In this document: one piece after another, positions 8,601 through 17,175 of the stretch
Numbering within the stretch: position 1 is the first letter of the stretch
How the letters are laid out: each line of letters starts with the position of its first letter
DNA from: Paenibacillus sp. FSL R7-0337
GTDB taxonomy: Bacteria; Bacillota; Bacilli; Paenibacillales; Paenibacillaceae
Direction: 5' to 3'
Length of the DNA: 64,000 nt
NCBI RefSeq assembly: GCF_037969875.1
Contig: NZ_CP150218.1
Location: forward strand, 4,030,001 to 4,094,000
The notes under the pieces: generated by a model
Seen by the model: the letters and a program-made list of their open reading frames with translations, nothing else
What the model was told of the DNA's origin: nothing
Database searches by the model: none
Position numbers and translations under genes: made by a program

Positions 8601-9620
8601 ATGTTCTTACAAAAAGAAGTAGTACATACCAGTAAGGATAAGTATTTGGCGCTTACTGACCATGTAATTAGAGCTAAGGACCTGATTTCCTGTTCCGCAG
8701 CCGCTACACTTATCATCCATAATGACACCATTGTTAATGAAAGCTACTTTGGCTCATATGAGCTTAATTCAAAGATACAATCTGTAATGCCCTCAACCCG
8801 GTTTAATGTTGCTTCCGTAAGAAAATCATACATTGGCTTTGCGGTCAGTTTGGCCTTATACCAAAATAAGCTTTCAAGCATGGATGATTATATTTCAGAT
8901 TACTTAGAGGATCTAAACCTAGCCGCTGTCCAAGGAGTTAGAATAAGACATTTATTAACACATACTCATGGACTTAAAAATAATCATGAAAAACTTTTTC
9001 CGCCGGGTACGAGTTGGAACTATAACAATGTAGGAATCAATATGCTGATTAGATTAATACAGAAGTTATTTGAAACGCCCCTGTCAGAGGTCATGCAACA
9101 ATACGTTTTCAAACCCTGCAATTTCATTGAGACAGGTTGGTGTAAGAATAGAGAAGCCAATTTAGTATGGTTAAATGAAGAATATGCTGATGACCAAGGG
9201 GGAGAAGCCAATCTTTTTGTAAGTGCCCGTGAATTGGCTTATTGGGGTTACCTTCACTTGAATCGTGGACTTGTCAATGGACGCCAGATTGTTCCGAAAG
9301 AGGTTATAGAACAAGCTACAAGTAATCAGAGCCCAGCAAATCTTGATGATACATTGCCTAGGAATGGCTTCGCTTGGTGGATTCAGGATAAGCCTAGAGC
9401 TATTTCTGAAATAGGAAATACACTCCCGCCCGGGTCCTATCAAATACTAGGACTAACTGGCTGTGCCTGTTTGGTTATTCCTGAACATCGGATAGTCGCG
9501 GTTAGAATGTACAATCAAACAGGTCCAAATCCACCAGGGTACGACTACTTAGAGGATATTAAGGCATTTGGAGACAAAGTCTTATCGTGTAGTTTGAATT
9601 CGGCCTCTTTATACGTCTAA
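8601..9620 (+). CDS. serine hydrolase, class C beta-lactamase/esterase family
   Basis: A 339-residue protein of the beta-lactamase-related (AmpC/EstB) family. The nucleophile is Ser72 in SVRK (SxxK, Lys75), the second motif is the YNN of SWNYNNVGIN, and IRHLLTHTHGL is a typical family landmark. There is no signal peptide, so it should be cytoplasmic; activity is probably esterase or amidase rather than antibiotic hydrolysis. Its last 12 bases overlap the 3' end of the converging monooxygenase gene. A broken, internally deleted second copy lies at about 23270. Confidence 0.88.
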   Translation: MFLQKEVVHTSKDKYLALTDHVIRAKDLISCSAAATLIIHNDTIVNESYFGSYELNSKIQSVMPSTRFNVASVRKSYIGFAVSLALYQNKLSSMDDYISDYLEDLNLAAVQGVRIRHLLTHTHGLKNNHEKLFPPGTSWNYNNVGINMLIRLIQKLFETPLSEVMQQYVFKPCNFIETGWCKNREANLVWLNEEYADDQGGEANLFVSARELAYWGYLHLNRGLVNGRQIVPKEVIEQATSNQSPANLDDTLPRNGFAWWIQDKPRAISEIGNTLPPGSYQILGLTGCACLVIPEHRIVAVRMYNQTGPNPPGYDYLEDIKAFGDKVLSCSLNSASLYV

Positions 9621-9923
9621 CCCCTTCCCGCCAACGGGACGGAGTCTAACCTGTTCTGCGCCTGCGATTAAAGGACGTGCGCGTTGAATGACGGCCAGCA
9701 CTTCTTCGTTCTTGAGAGAGCCGGCATGAGCCTCTGCATCGCTCCACAGCTCAGTGACCCAGATCGTATCGGGGTCATCTGCGGATTCATTGATAATATA
9801 GAGCTCACAGCCCGCCATATCCTTTAAGCTACGCGAAGCTTCCAACAATATTAGAATAAGTTCATCCCGTTTCCCGGGGCTGGCTGTCAATTTTCCGTAC
9901 ATCGCAAATTTGTTCATATCCAC
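9609..9923 (-). CDS. antibiotic biosynthesis monooxygenase (ABM) domain protein
   Basis: A 104-residue ABM-family protein, a dimeric ferredoxin-like fold that includes quinol monooxygenases (YgiN-like) and many of unknown function. Recognised from MYGKLTASPGKRDELILILLEAS, the central GCELYIINESADDPDTIWVTELWSDAEAHAGSL and the C-terminal helix. GTG at 9923 or ATG at 9917 could start it. It lies three bases after the WYL regulator gene and ends inside the 3' end of the converging serine hydrolase gene. Confidence 0.88.
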   Translation of the reverse strand: MDMNKFAMYGKLTASPGKRDELILILLEASRSLKDMAGCELYIINESADDPDTIWVTELWSDAEAHAGSLKNEEVLAVIQRARPLIAGAEQVRLRPVGGKGLDV

Positions 9924-9926
9924 TCT

Positions 9927-10934
9927 TCATCCCTTCTTATCCTCTGATTTTACTTGCATAGCTTCGTAGTGCTTAAACATTTCGAGGCTGACCTCAGCCA
10001 TTCGATTGATTAGTATTTGCGGCTCAAGTATCTTGAGAGACTTCCCGTATGGAAGAAGAAAGTACGGTACATAGGTTTGCAGCGACAGTTTTCCCAGCTT
10101 AAAAAGAGCTTCGCCGGGCTGCCTGCGTTCGATCAGCGCATGACCGAACAGCCAATGCTTGCATAGCTCGTTAAGCGCATGTTCGTGTCCCTGAAGCCTT
10201 ACGATGACTAGCGTCTCAGCTTCGAGCGAATCCGGAAATAAAGAATGTAAGAGGAAATCCCTCGCGGAAAAGGCAACTGGACGTTCGAAGCGGGTATCCG
10301 CCGCCTCCAAACGGACGATGCGATCCACCCGGAAGCTTCGGATCTCTTGCCGCAACCGGCAAAACCCTGCAACGTACCATAGTCCCTTCCAATGCACGAT
10401 GCCGTAGGGGTCGAGGACTCGATGGCTTGGCGTAAGCTCAGGTCCTTTGGCATAGTCCATGTTCAGCGATTCTCCCCGGGCTACAGCCTCCTCTAACCGC
10501 TTAAGCAATTCAAGTTCTCTCGCGTCCGTGGGTGTCTGGATGACGGCAAGCCCGCTGCTATGTCTATTAATCCGCTCAAGCTGCTCTTCATTCGTGTATC
10601 GCTTCAGTTTATCGACCGCCCGGGAGAGCGCATCCGTGAACGGATAACCCGCTTCCCGTGCGAAGACGGATGCATGTACGAGCGCCTTCTGCTCTTCGGA
10701 ATCGAAGAGCAGCGGAGAATCGACGAATTCACCGAGAAGCCGGTAACCGCCGTTCGGACCGGCTTCGGCAATAATTGGGGCTCCGCTCGCGCACAGTGAA
10801 TCAATGCACCGGTATACGGTGCGAACATGAATCTCCAAATCGTCCGCAAGCTGCTGCGCCGTCATCCGCTTTCCCGAACGAAGCAACCATAGGATGGACA
10901 GCATATTATCCGCTTTTGACAAACCGTTCTTCAC
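9927..10934 (-). CDS. HTH/WYL domain transcriptional regulator
   Basis: A 335-residue YafY-type regulator. The N-terminal HTH_11 winged helix (residues 5-65: MLSILWLLRSGKRMTAQQLADDLEIHVRTVYRCIDSL in outline) is followed by the 'IIAEAGPNGGYRLL' wing. The WYL domain (about 145-225) includes LDPYGIVHWKGLWYVAGFCR, and a WCX-like C-terminal domain follows. WYL domains bind nucleotides or other ligands. It is the middle gene of a DinB-WYL-ABM operon (32-base and three-base gaps). Confidence 0.9.
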   Translation of the reverse strand: MKNGLSKADNMLSILWLLRSGKRMTAQQLADDLEIHVRTVYRCIDSLCASGAPIIAEAGPNGGYRLLGEFVDSPLLFDSEEQKALVHASVFAREAGYPFTDALSRAVDKLKRYTNEEQLERINRHSSGLAVIQTPTDARELELLKRLEEAVARGESLNMDYAKGPELTPSHRVLDPYGIVHWKGLWYVAGFCRLRQEIRSFRVDRIVRLEAADTRFERPVAFSARDFLLHSLFPDSLEAETLVIVRLQGHEHALNELCKHWLFGHALIERRQPGEALFKLGKLSLQTYVPYFLLPYGKSLKILEPQILINRMAEVSLEMFKHYEAMQVKSEDKKG

Positions 10935-10966
10935 TCCCTAGACCGTTTGTTTCATTGTAAAGGAAC

Positions 10967-11464
10967 TTAGATTAAAGGTGTTATCCCTTTCTCGACCCAA
11001 GTATCGTAAGTCGGACCGTACACATTAGGCACTCGAAGTCCGGCCTGGCGCATGAGAACGGTCATCTGTCCGCGATGATGCGCTTGGTGCATGATCGTAT
11101 AACGAAGGGAACTTCCGTTCAGCCAAGCTTCCTTCTCAATCATGACCGACTCGCGCAAAGATTCGTCATTCCACTGCGTTCGAACCGCGTTCAGCAAATT
11201 CTCGCTGATCCGCCGATACTCCGAAGCTATAAATGCAGCAGAATCCGGAGCTTCTTCGCCTCTGGATGGAGCTTCGAAAGCGAGCCCCAAAGTTGTCATG
11301 TAGTGCAGCGATTGAACCAGATGCCAGGCGATTTGTCCCAGCATTCGTCGGCCTTCGATAACCTCCTGTCCAAGAGAATCATCCGTAAGTGCATCCAGTA
11401 CGGTAGCAGTTAATTCCGCCTCGCTAGTCCATTCCGCAACGAATTCTTCAATTTTTGTAAACAT
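10967..11464 (-). CDS. DinB family protein
   Basis: A 165-residue DinB/YfiT-fold four-helix protein, commonly a metal-dependent thiol transferase or stress protein. The metal-binding histidine triad is visible: GQIAWHLVQSLHYM (one His) and the pair in MHQAHHRGQM, at about residues 49 and 132-136. The start follows a GGAGGAC site. It is the first gene of the operon with the WYL regulator and the ABM protein. Function beyond the family is unknown. Confidence 0.9.
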   Translation of the reverse strand: MFTKIEEFVAEWTSEAELTATVLDALTDDSLGQEVIEGRRMLGQIAWHLVQSLHYMTTLGLAFEAPSRGEEAPDSAAFIASEYRRISENLLNAVRTQWNDESLRESVMIEKEAWLNGSSLRYTIMHQAHHRGQMTVLMRQAGLRVPNVYGPTYDTWVEKGITPLI

Positions 11465-11510
11465 TTTTTGTCCTCCAGTCCATTATTGGCTAACACACGA
11501 CAAGCATACA

Positions 11511-11543
11511 AAAAAAACACTGACAGTTACGGTCAGTGTTTTT
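11511..11543 (-). terminator. rho-independent terminator of the tetR-like gene
   Basis: A stem of ACACTGAC / GTCAGTGT with a short loop. On the minus strand it ends in a run of eight T. It lies downstream of the TetR gene and upstream of the DinB operon. Confidence 0.85.
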
Positions 11544-11610
11544 GAATCAACCTGAAATTTTTTTGAAGTAATTGATATACAGCAACCTTAGTACAGGGTA
11601 CTCACAAAGC

Positions 11611-12192
11611 TTATGACTGAGACAACATTCCTTTAACAAACAATGAGACACTGTGCTTGTAGAACTCTTCCTCAGTGATGAGCTCGGACTGATATTGCCG
11701 GTGAATCAACTCGCTCATCTGAAACCCGTAACACATCGAGAGAAAAGACATAGCGGTAAGACGCTCATCCTGTCTAGCTATCACTTTTTTCTTCTGCAGG
11801 CGTTCAAAATATTCAACCAGCAAAGAGTGCAGCTTCACTGGCGGCTCAGCCAGCACCCTGTCCAATTCAGGAAGCATTCCTGTGTCACGGATGCCAATCA
11901 TAATGATGTCCGCATTGTTATGGAAGAACAAACGGTACTGCTGGCTTACATTCAGCAGATCGACTTCCGGATTATCCGTTGCGTCCTCTTTTAACAGCTT
12001 CTCAAATTGCGGGATATCTGCATGTCTTTCAACGATGGCTTCCAATATGCCTTGCTTGCTTCCAAATTGCCGAAAAATCGTAGATTCATTGACTTTAGCT
12101 TCCGTTGCAATGGCTTTGGTGCTGACTCCCTGATAGCCCTTCTCTCTGATGAGCCGTGTCGCGGCTTCAATGATTCTGTCCGAAGTATTCAT
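11611..12192 (-). CDS. TetR/AcrR family transcriptional regulator
   Basis: A 193-residue TetR-type repressor. The N-terminal DNA-binding domain (residues 1-50) has RIIEAATRLIREKGYQGVSTKAIA and VNESTIFRQFGSKQGILEAI. The rest is the helical ligand-binding/dimer domain with the TetR_C-type ending LFVKGM. AAAGGAG precedes the ATG. It is divergent from the MBL hydrolase at 12411, the likely target. The shared region holds a perfect palindrome next to the hydrolase promoter. Confidence 0.92.
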   Translation of the reverse strand: MNTSDRIIEAATRLIREKGYQGVSTKAIATEAKVNESTIFRQFGSKQGILEAIVERHADIPQFEKLLKEDATDNPEVDLLNVSQQYRLFFHNNADIIMIGIRDTGMLPELDRVLAEPPVKLHSLLVEYFERLQKKKVIARQDERLTAMSFLSMCYGFQMSELIHRQYQSELITEEEFYKHSVSLFVKGMLSQS

Positions 12193-12314
12193 TGTATTTC
12201 TCCTTTTGCATATGTTAAGCCTATTCTACTACAAGTATTGCATATGCAGCGCCTCCATCCATATAGTGGTGTGATGTTGTTCTGCTACCATCATAAAACA
12301 CAGAGTAAGTGCAT

Positions 12315-12355
12315 GCAAGTACTTGCTTGCATTTATGTTTTCCCTTCTCTATAAT
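12315..12355 (+). promoter_or_regulatory. promoter of the MBL hydrolase gene with abutting TetR-type operator
   Basis: A -35 box TTGCAT (12327-12332), a 17-base spacer and a -10 box TATAAT (12350-12355). A perfect 12-base palindrome GCAAGTACTTGC (12315-12326) touches the -35 box. A further repeated motif TTGCATATG occurs at 12206 and 12238, nearer to the tetR start. The layout suits repression of both genes by the TetR protein. Confidence 0.65.
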
Positions 12356-12410
12356 AAAGGCATAATCAGTATGCTTTATCCCAAAAACACATACGCAAAG
12401 GAGAATTCTT

Positions 12411-13433
12411 ATGAAGTATGGACGTATTATCCGAAAGCCCCGCGTCAAATTTTTTGAAGTCGCAGCTGGCGTCTTTGCCGGTATTTCGCCGTATCGCGGT
12501 ATCAGTTGGGCCAATGCCGGGTTCATCAACAAGGGTGAAGGGCTGGTGTATGACACGTTTTTCGATTTATTCCATGCACGGGAAATGCGGGAGGCTTATA
12601 AGGAAGTAAGCAACGGCGGCTCTCCCGCATATGTGGTGAACTCGCACTATAACAGTGACCATGCCTGGGGAAACAAAGTGTTTGAAGATGCTTGCATTAT
12701 TATGCACAAGGAAGCCTCCAGAGAGCGTCTCACCGAGAATATCAGCTGGATGGACAACGTCATCAGAAGAGGGAAGGATTCTCTGGAATCGACTTCGGGC
12801 GAGCGGTTTTTTGCAGCAGAATTTGAAGGATTCGACCTGGAGGGCGTGGAATGGGTATACCCGAATATTCAGATCAAGGACGATATCAGCATCCGTCTTG
12901 ACGATACGGAAGTCATGATTTACAACGTAGCCCCGGCCCACTCCGACAGTGACTTGCTGCTGTGGATGCCAAAAGAAAAAGTGCTGTTTGCCGGCGATGT
13001 CGTATTTAACGGTTGTACGGCATACAGCGAAGAAGGAACCCTCAATTGGGTTAAAGTGCTTGATCGCATTATTGATGAAATAAAACCCGAAATCGTTGTT
13101 CCAGGACATGGCGCCATCTGCGGCCTGGACTTCGTGAAGGAGCAGAGGGACTACCTCCTGAACCTCATCAGCGAGTTCAACAAGCATTACAATGACGAAA
13201 TTGATTCCTTGTCCTTGACCAAGCAAATTGATATTTCCCGCTTCCTTCATTGGATTCAGCCAGAACGCTTGTATGTTACCGTGGATATCCTATTGAAAAG
13301 CAAACGAGGGTTATCCCCCCTTCCAGCCTGGAACGAGGTGCCTGCTAAGCTGGAAGACATGAAAGCCTTTTTGGCCGGAAAATATGGCAATCAGATCAAG
13401 CCATGGAACCCTATGAATGTATGGCAAGAATAG
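12411..13433 (+). CDS. MBL-fold metallo-hydrolase
   Basis: A 340-residue metallo-beta-lactamase-superfamily enzyme with a two-metal site. Motifs in order are NSHYNSDHAWGN (HxxxDH, with an unusual HYNSDH instead of HxHxDH, so the second His is replaced), the His in VAPAHSDSD, the Asp in LFAGDVVF and the His in VVPGHGA. Substrate unknown; the replaced His is common in some MBL subfamilies. No signal peptide. Divergent from the TetR gene with an operator at its promoter, so probably ligand-induced. A terminator follows. Confidence 0.88.
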   Translation: MKYGRIIRKPRVKFFEVAAGVFAGISPYRGISWANAGFINKGEGLVYDTFFDLFHAREMREAYKEVSNGGSPAYVVNSHYNSDHAWGNKVFEDACIIMHKEASRERLTENISWMDNVIRRGKDSLESTSGERFFAAEFEGFDLEGVEWVYPNIQIKDDISIRLDDTEVMIYNVAPAHSDSDLLLWMPKEKVLFAGDVVFNGCTAYSEEGTLNWVKVLDRIIDEIKPEIVVPGHGAICGLDFVKEQRDYLLNLISEFNKHYNDEIDSLSLTKQIDISRFLHWIQPERLYVTVDILLKSKRGLSPLPAWNEVPAKLEDMKAFLAGKYGNQIKPWNPMNVWQE

Positions 13434-13460
13434 TAATTTGAAGCTAGCGTATGAAAAACG

Positions 13461-13505
13461 AAAAACGGCCCTGCCGCAAACGATGCGGACAAGGGCCGTT
13501 TTCTT
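13461..13505. terminator. rho-independent terminator, bidirectional
   Basis: Arms AAACGGCCCT / AGGGCCGTTT with an inner CCGC/GCGG stem, followed by TTTCTTTC. It lies between the converging MBL hydrolase and hypothetical genes and can act on both strands. Confidence 0.85.
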
Positions 13506-13540
13506 TCTAAAACCTGTAGGATGCATCCAACTTGTAAAAG

Positions 13541-13981
13541 TTACGGAAAGTCCAGCTCATCATCGATGACACGGAATATCTCCCTGCTCCGCACCGGATA
13601 CCGGGCATCCAGCTCTTCCCACTGCCGCTTCGGTAAAATCAAAAATTCGTGCGTATCCGAAAAATATGAGGCCTCAAACAGCCGGATTTCATATTTGTCC
13701 CGGATCAGCTCCTGAAAGCCGCGAATCGTGATGTAGCGGTCTTGTCCGGTAAAGGTAAGCGCAATCGAATGCAGTTGTCCATTGTAGGTAACATCCAGTC
13801 CTTTGTCCGTAGACGTCACCTCGAACGTTTCATCGGGAAGGCGTTTACCGAACAATCGGACGATCTCCTCGTCCTCTTCTCTCCAATCTACAATGACGCT
13901 GTACGCAAAAGTAAATTGCTCAAGCTGTTGCCCATCTCCTTCGAATAGCAATGTCAGTTCGCTGTCGCTTGGCATTCTCAT
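13541..13981 (-). CDS. hypothetical protein
   Basis: A 146-residue acidic, soluble protein I do not recognise. It is rich in charged residues and predicted beta strands, without signal peptide, membrane segment or cysteine motif. Its N-terminal part could be a small immunity- or DUF-type fold, but no family can be claimed. The ATG at 13981 was chosen because AGGGAGGAT lies eight bases upstream; the open frame continues nine codons further. It is separated from the phosphotransferase gene by 63 bases with both on the minus strand. Confidence 0.6.
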   Translation of the reverse strand: MRMPSDSELTLLFEGDGQQLEQFTFAYSVIVDWREEDEEIVRLFGKRLPDETFEVTSTDKGLDVTYNGQLHSIALTFTGQDRYITIRGFQELIRDKYEIRLFEASYFSDTHEFLILPKRQWEELDARYPVRSREIFRVIDDELDFP

Positions 13982-14044
13982 CCCGGTATCCTCCCTGTGT
14001 TCACTCAATTAAAATACTGTATAAATAGAGAATAACCTTGTTGA

Positions 14045-14851
14045 TCAGGCCCAAACCAGATGCTCTACAACTTGGTAGAATCTTATTTTGGTATAATCGA
14101 TTTCTGAAGCTCCATAGGATGTAAAGAATAACTTGACCCATTGCTCGCCGAAGTTTCTAATAATGCTCTTCTCAGCTACTGCCAAATCGTAATAACGGTC
14201 CGCGATCCCACAATTCCCCAGATCAATAAATCCACTTATAGAATCATCAGCAATAATGATGTTTGGCAGGCTGTAGTCACCATGTGTGAATACTAAATCT
14301 TCTTTGAGTCCCCGAGAATACTTGTTGACTTCAAGCAGTAACTTTTCAACATTGTCCTCACCAAACTTTCTACGCAGCTCCGTTGAATCAAATTTAACCC
14401 CACTGCTCAATTTGTACTGAATAGTGCTCATCAGCTGTTCAAATGAATGATCAAAAGGACAATCTTCAATTGAAACTTCATGAATTCTCCGAAGACCTTG
14501 TGCCAATAAAGAGATCATCTCTTCTGTATTCGAAGAATATTGCTTGTTGGAAGCTTCCACGCCTGGCAATTCAAGTGTTAATAAATACTCATAATTCCCG
14601 ATCATACCGAAATCAATAACCTCCGGAACAGGTAACTTATTGTATAACCACAATAACCTTTGGGCTTGTCTTTCTAAAGATTCAGCATGTCCTGCTTCCT
14701 GGATTTTCAAATATTTATTTACTCCACTTTTACCCTTAAGATAATAAGTCTTCGCTGTATTCACCCAAATCAATGAAGCCTCGTCATCTCCAACCAACTC
14801 AAGGAGTTCAGAGGGTACTGCATCTTTTTCTCCAAAATTCATAATTTCCAC
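14045..14851 (-). CDS. aminoglycoside 3'-phosphotransferase family protein (APH)
   Basis: A 268-residue kinase of the APH(3')/choline-kinase fold. The nucleotide-binding beta strands are in the first 60 residues (YYLKGKSGVNKYLKI). The catalytic loop is HGDYSLPN and the metal-binding IDLGNCG is about 20 residues later, followed by DRYYDLA, all as in APH(3') enzymes. These phosphorylate the 3'-hydroxyl of kanamycin-type drugs. Chromosomal homologues are common in Bacillales, and whether it gives resistance is not known. The canonical C-terminal Asp-Glu-Phe-Phe-like tail is replaced by HLVWA. Confidence 0.88.
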   Translation of the reverse strand: MEIMNFGEKDAVPSELLELVGDDEASLIWVNTAKTYYLKGKSGVNKYLKIQEAGHAESLERQAQRLLWLYNKLPVPEVIDFGMIGNYEYLLTLELPGVEASNKQYSSNTEEMISLLAQGLRRIHEVSIEDCPFDHSFEQLMSTIQYKLSSGVKFDSTELRRKFGEDNVEKLLLEVNKYSRGLKEDLVFTHGDYSLPNIIIADDSISGFIDLGNCGIADRYYDLAVAEKSIIRNFGEQWVKLFFTSYGASEIDYTKIRFYQVVEHLVWA

Positions 14852-14972
14852 CTCTATGGCTTAATCAATATCGTTTCAAAATACATAGCATATTCCTGCA
14901 AACTTAGGCAAGCATTGCAGGGTATTTCAATGATAGCTGCTGTATAGTAATTAGTGAAAGGCAGGTGAGTAT

Positions 14973-15821
14973 ATGGATTGGATAAACAGATTTAACAGCG
15001 CAATTGATTATATAGAAAGTAACCTTGATAACGAAATTGACTATTCTTATATTGCAAAAATTGCTTGCTGCTCCGAGTTCCATTTTTCACGAATGTTTTC
15101 ATCTTTAGCCAATGTTACCCTAGCTGAATATGTTCGGCGTAGAAGGCTTACTAAGGCGGCTTTTGAAATACAGAAACATAGTACAAAGATTACTGATATT
15201 TCTATGAAATACGGATATAGTTCCCCTGATGCTTTTACGAGAGCCTTTCGCCAACTGCATGGCGTTACACCTGCATCCGTTCGTGAAAGCAATGTACAGT
15301 TGAAAGCATATCCACGCATGTCCTTTCAGATTACCATAAAAGGAGTCTCTGAGATGGAGTATCGAATTGAAAATATTGATTGTAGCCTTCGTTTTGCAGT
15401 TAAAAGGGAAACGGTAAAAACTGATGATGCTTTTAATACGGTTCCACAATTGTGGGCCACAGCACAAACAAATGGGTTTCTTCAAAAGCTGATAGACATG
15501 TCTTGGGAAAATCCAAAATGCCAACTTGAAGGGTTGCTTGGTATCTTTGGTAAAGACGCGGCAATTAAAGAGGATACCTTTGATTTACTCATGGGGTGTA
15601 GATATGACGGAAATATACCGAACGATATGGAAGAACTAATTCTTCCTCCCTCTGTATATGTAGTTTTCCCTAACGATAACGTCAATGCTTGGCAGCGCTT
15701 ATATACTGAATGGCTTCCTACATCTGGATACGAGCTTGCCAATCTCCCTTGTATAGAGAATTTTTTGGCTCCAGGAGCTAAAATTGAGCAGGAATTATGG
15801 GTTCCCATCATTCCTAAGTAG
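14973..15821 (+). CDS. AraC family regulator with GyrI-like effector domain
   Basis: A 282-residue regulator built like the one at 5952: N-terminal double helix-turn-helix (about 1-105; YIAKIACCSEFHFSRMFSSLANVTLAEYV and ITDISMKYGYSSPDAFTRAFRQLHGVTPASVR) and a C-terminal GyrI/AraE-type effector-binding domain (about 125-280) ending ELWVPI. The start is behind GCAGGTGAG. It is divergent from the APH gene, which is therefore a candidate target. It is a distinct family member, not a recent duplicate of the gene at 5952. Confidence 0.9.
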   Translation: MDWINRFNSAIDYIESNLDNEIDYSYIAKIACCSEFHFSRMFSSLANVTLAEYVRRRRLTKAAFEIQKHSTKITDISMKYGYSSPDAFTRAFRQLHGVTPASVRESNVQLKAYPRMSFQITIKGVSEMEYRIENIDCSLRFAVKRETVKTDDAFNTVPQLWATAQTNGFLQKLIDMSWENPKCQLEGLLGIFGKDAAIKEDTFDLLMGCRYDGNIPNDMEELILPPSVYVVFPNDNVNAWQRLYTEWLPTSGYELANLPCIENFLAPGAKIEQELWVPIIPK

Positions 15822-15887
15822 CGAACATTCTAAATCGCTGAAATTGAAACAGGGATCTACTGCAACGCATTTCTATATTGTTAAAAG

Positions 15888-15930
15888 AACTCCGGAAACC
15901 CACTACATCCAAGGGTTTTCGGAGTTTTTT
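15888..15930 (+). terminator. rho-independent terminator
   Basis: Arms AACTCCGGAAACCC and GGGTTTTCGGAGTT (one G-U pair), 11-base loop, then TTTT. It ends the AraC gene transcript. Confidence 0.85.
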
Positions 15931-16022
15931 AGGATGGAGAGTTAATTTAAGTAATTGATGGAATATACCGATATAGTATATAAAAATTCCCGCACTTGCT
16001 GCGGATATCATGAGGTGATGAA

Positions 16023-16730
16023 ATGGTACAAGGTTTAATGGGCATCTTCTTCTTCTCATTAGGTTTTATTCTACATAAAACTTATACAGTGGATGCTAAC
16101 ATTTTCATATCAATTATCGTTGGAGGTTTGGCAAGTGTAATCGGAGGAGCCATTGGAGCATTAATGAAACCACTATTTATCAAAAAAGTTCCAACGTCTG
16201 CCGCGGAGGCCGCCGTAGCTTCCGAAGTATTTGTGGAAACTTCAGATCCGATCACTGATCATTCAGCACCTTCCGGCATTGGAGGGTGGTTATGGATTTT
16301 TGTATTTGGCATTGTTTTTTCACTTATACGAAGTGTGCTGAACATCTATGGTAATATTTCGTTTTTCGGGACCGAAAGCTATAGGCTTCTCACAAACCCT
16401 GACAGCAGTTACTACAGCGGATTAATGCTCCCTACTCTTGTCATAGAGACGACATTAATTGCTATTCAGTGCCTGATGATCCTGTACATCTTCTACCTGG
16501 GTTTCAAACATAAGAAATTATTCAAATACATATGTATATCTTTCATCGTATATAACATCATAATTAATACAGTAGATACCCTGATGGCCAGCCAATTGCA
16601 GAGATCGATTTCTGATTCCATAACGGATGATACCTCTTATACAGATATATCCCGCTCTCTCCTATACGCTGCAATCTGGATTCCCTATTTCCTGCGGTCC
16701 AAGAGAGTGAAGAACACTTCCATACACTGA
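16023..16730 (+). CDS. DUF2569-type membrane protein
   Basis: A 235-residue membrane protein. An N-terminal part has two hydrophobic segments with glycine repeats (GGLASVIGGAIGALM, residues 40-60). The C-terminal part (about 93-230) is a DUF2569-like domain: it opens GIGGWLWIF, has four membrane segments and closes WIPYFLRSKRVKNT, the family hallmark. Function unknown. GAGGTGATGAA precedes the ATG. It stands alone between terminators. Confidence 0.8.
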   Translation: MVQGLMGIFFFSLGFILHKTYTVDANIFISIIVGGLASVIGGAIGALMKPLFIKKVPTSAAEAAVASEVFVETSDPITDHSAPSGIGGWLWIFVFGIVFSLIRSVLNIYGNISFFGTESYRLLTNPDSSYYSGLMLPTLVIETTLIAIQCLMILYIFYLGFKHKKLFKYICISFIVYNIIINTVDTLMASQLQRSISDSITDDTSYTDISRSLLYAAIWIPYFLRSKRVKNTSIH

Positions 16731-17175
16731 ACCGACATTCAGAATCTCCCCTTAATGAAACAGCTTAGCATTCAATGTATCATGAATGCTAAGCTGTTTG
16801 CGATTGGGGATAATCTGCTGCTAATCGTATTACGCTTTTATCATTTACTTTTCAGACAATAATTGATCAATTAGACGAATAATGATCGTGATGCTCGCGT
16901 TACACAGTGTTGGCGGCACATCCGAATAACTTACATGCGGTGCTTGCTGCTATAGTCAACGATGGATTGGACAGTCTTCCAGAGTATCATTAGGCAGACC
17001 CAATTCGGCTTAATGCTAACAAAAAAACGAACACTATTTTTATATTTTCCTTATTTTAGCATATGTTGGTACAATTATTACTGTTCATTCCCCATTTATG
17101 TGGAGGTGACAATTACAAAGAAGACCAGTTGGCGTTTAAAAATGCACTTTAAAATTATGAATGAGGTGACCGAGA
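16731..17175. other. intergenic region with a perfect 17-base hairpin
   Basis: No gene seen. Between 16758 and 16799 are two perfectly complementary 17-base arms (starting AAACAGCTTAGCATT) around an eight-base loop, ending in TTTG. This is a likely terminator or stable transcript end, though the T run is short. The remainder (16800-17175) is AT-rich and only holds stop-interrupted frames. Confidence 0.6.

Noticed and set aside
12567..13250. A 227-codon minus-strand frame opposite the MBL hydrolase gene
   Set aside because: It is a shadow; the plus strand has conserved metal-binding motifs and a promoter.
14045..14851. Acquired antibiotic resistance on a mobile element
   Set aside because: No insertion sequence or integron lies near the APH-type gene, and such chromosomal homologues are common in Bacillales; resistance cannot be claimed.
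16800..17175. A possible gene fragment (LHAVLAAIVNDGLDSLPE-like frame)
   Set aside because: The frame is short, interrupted and matches no family; not enough to call a relic.
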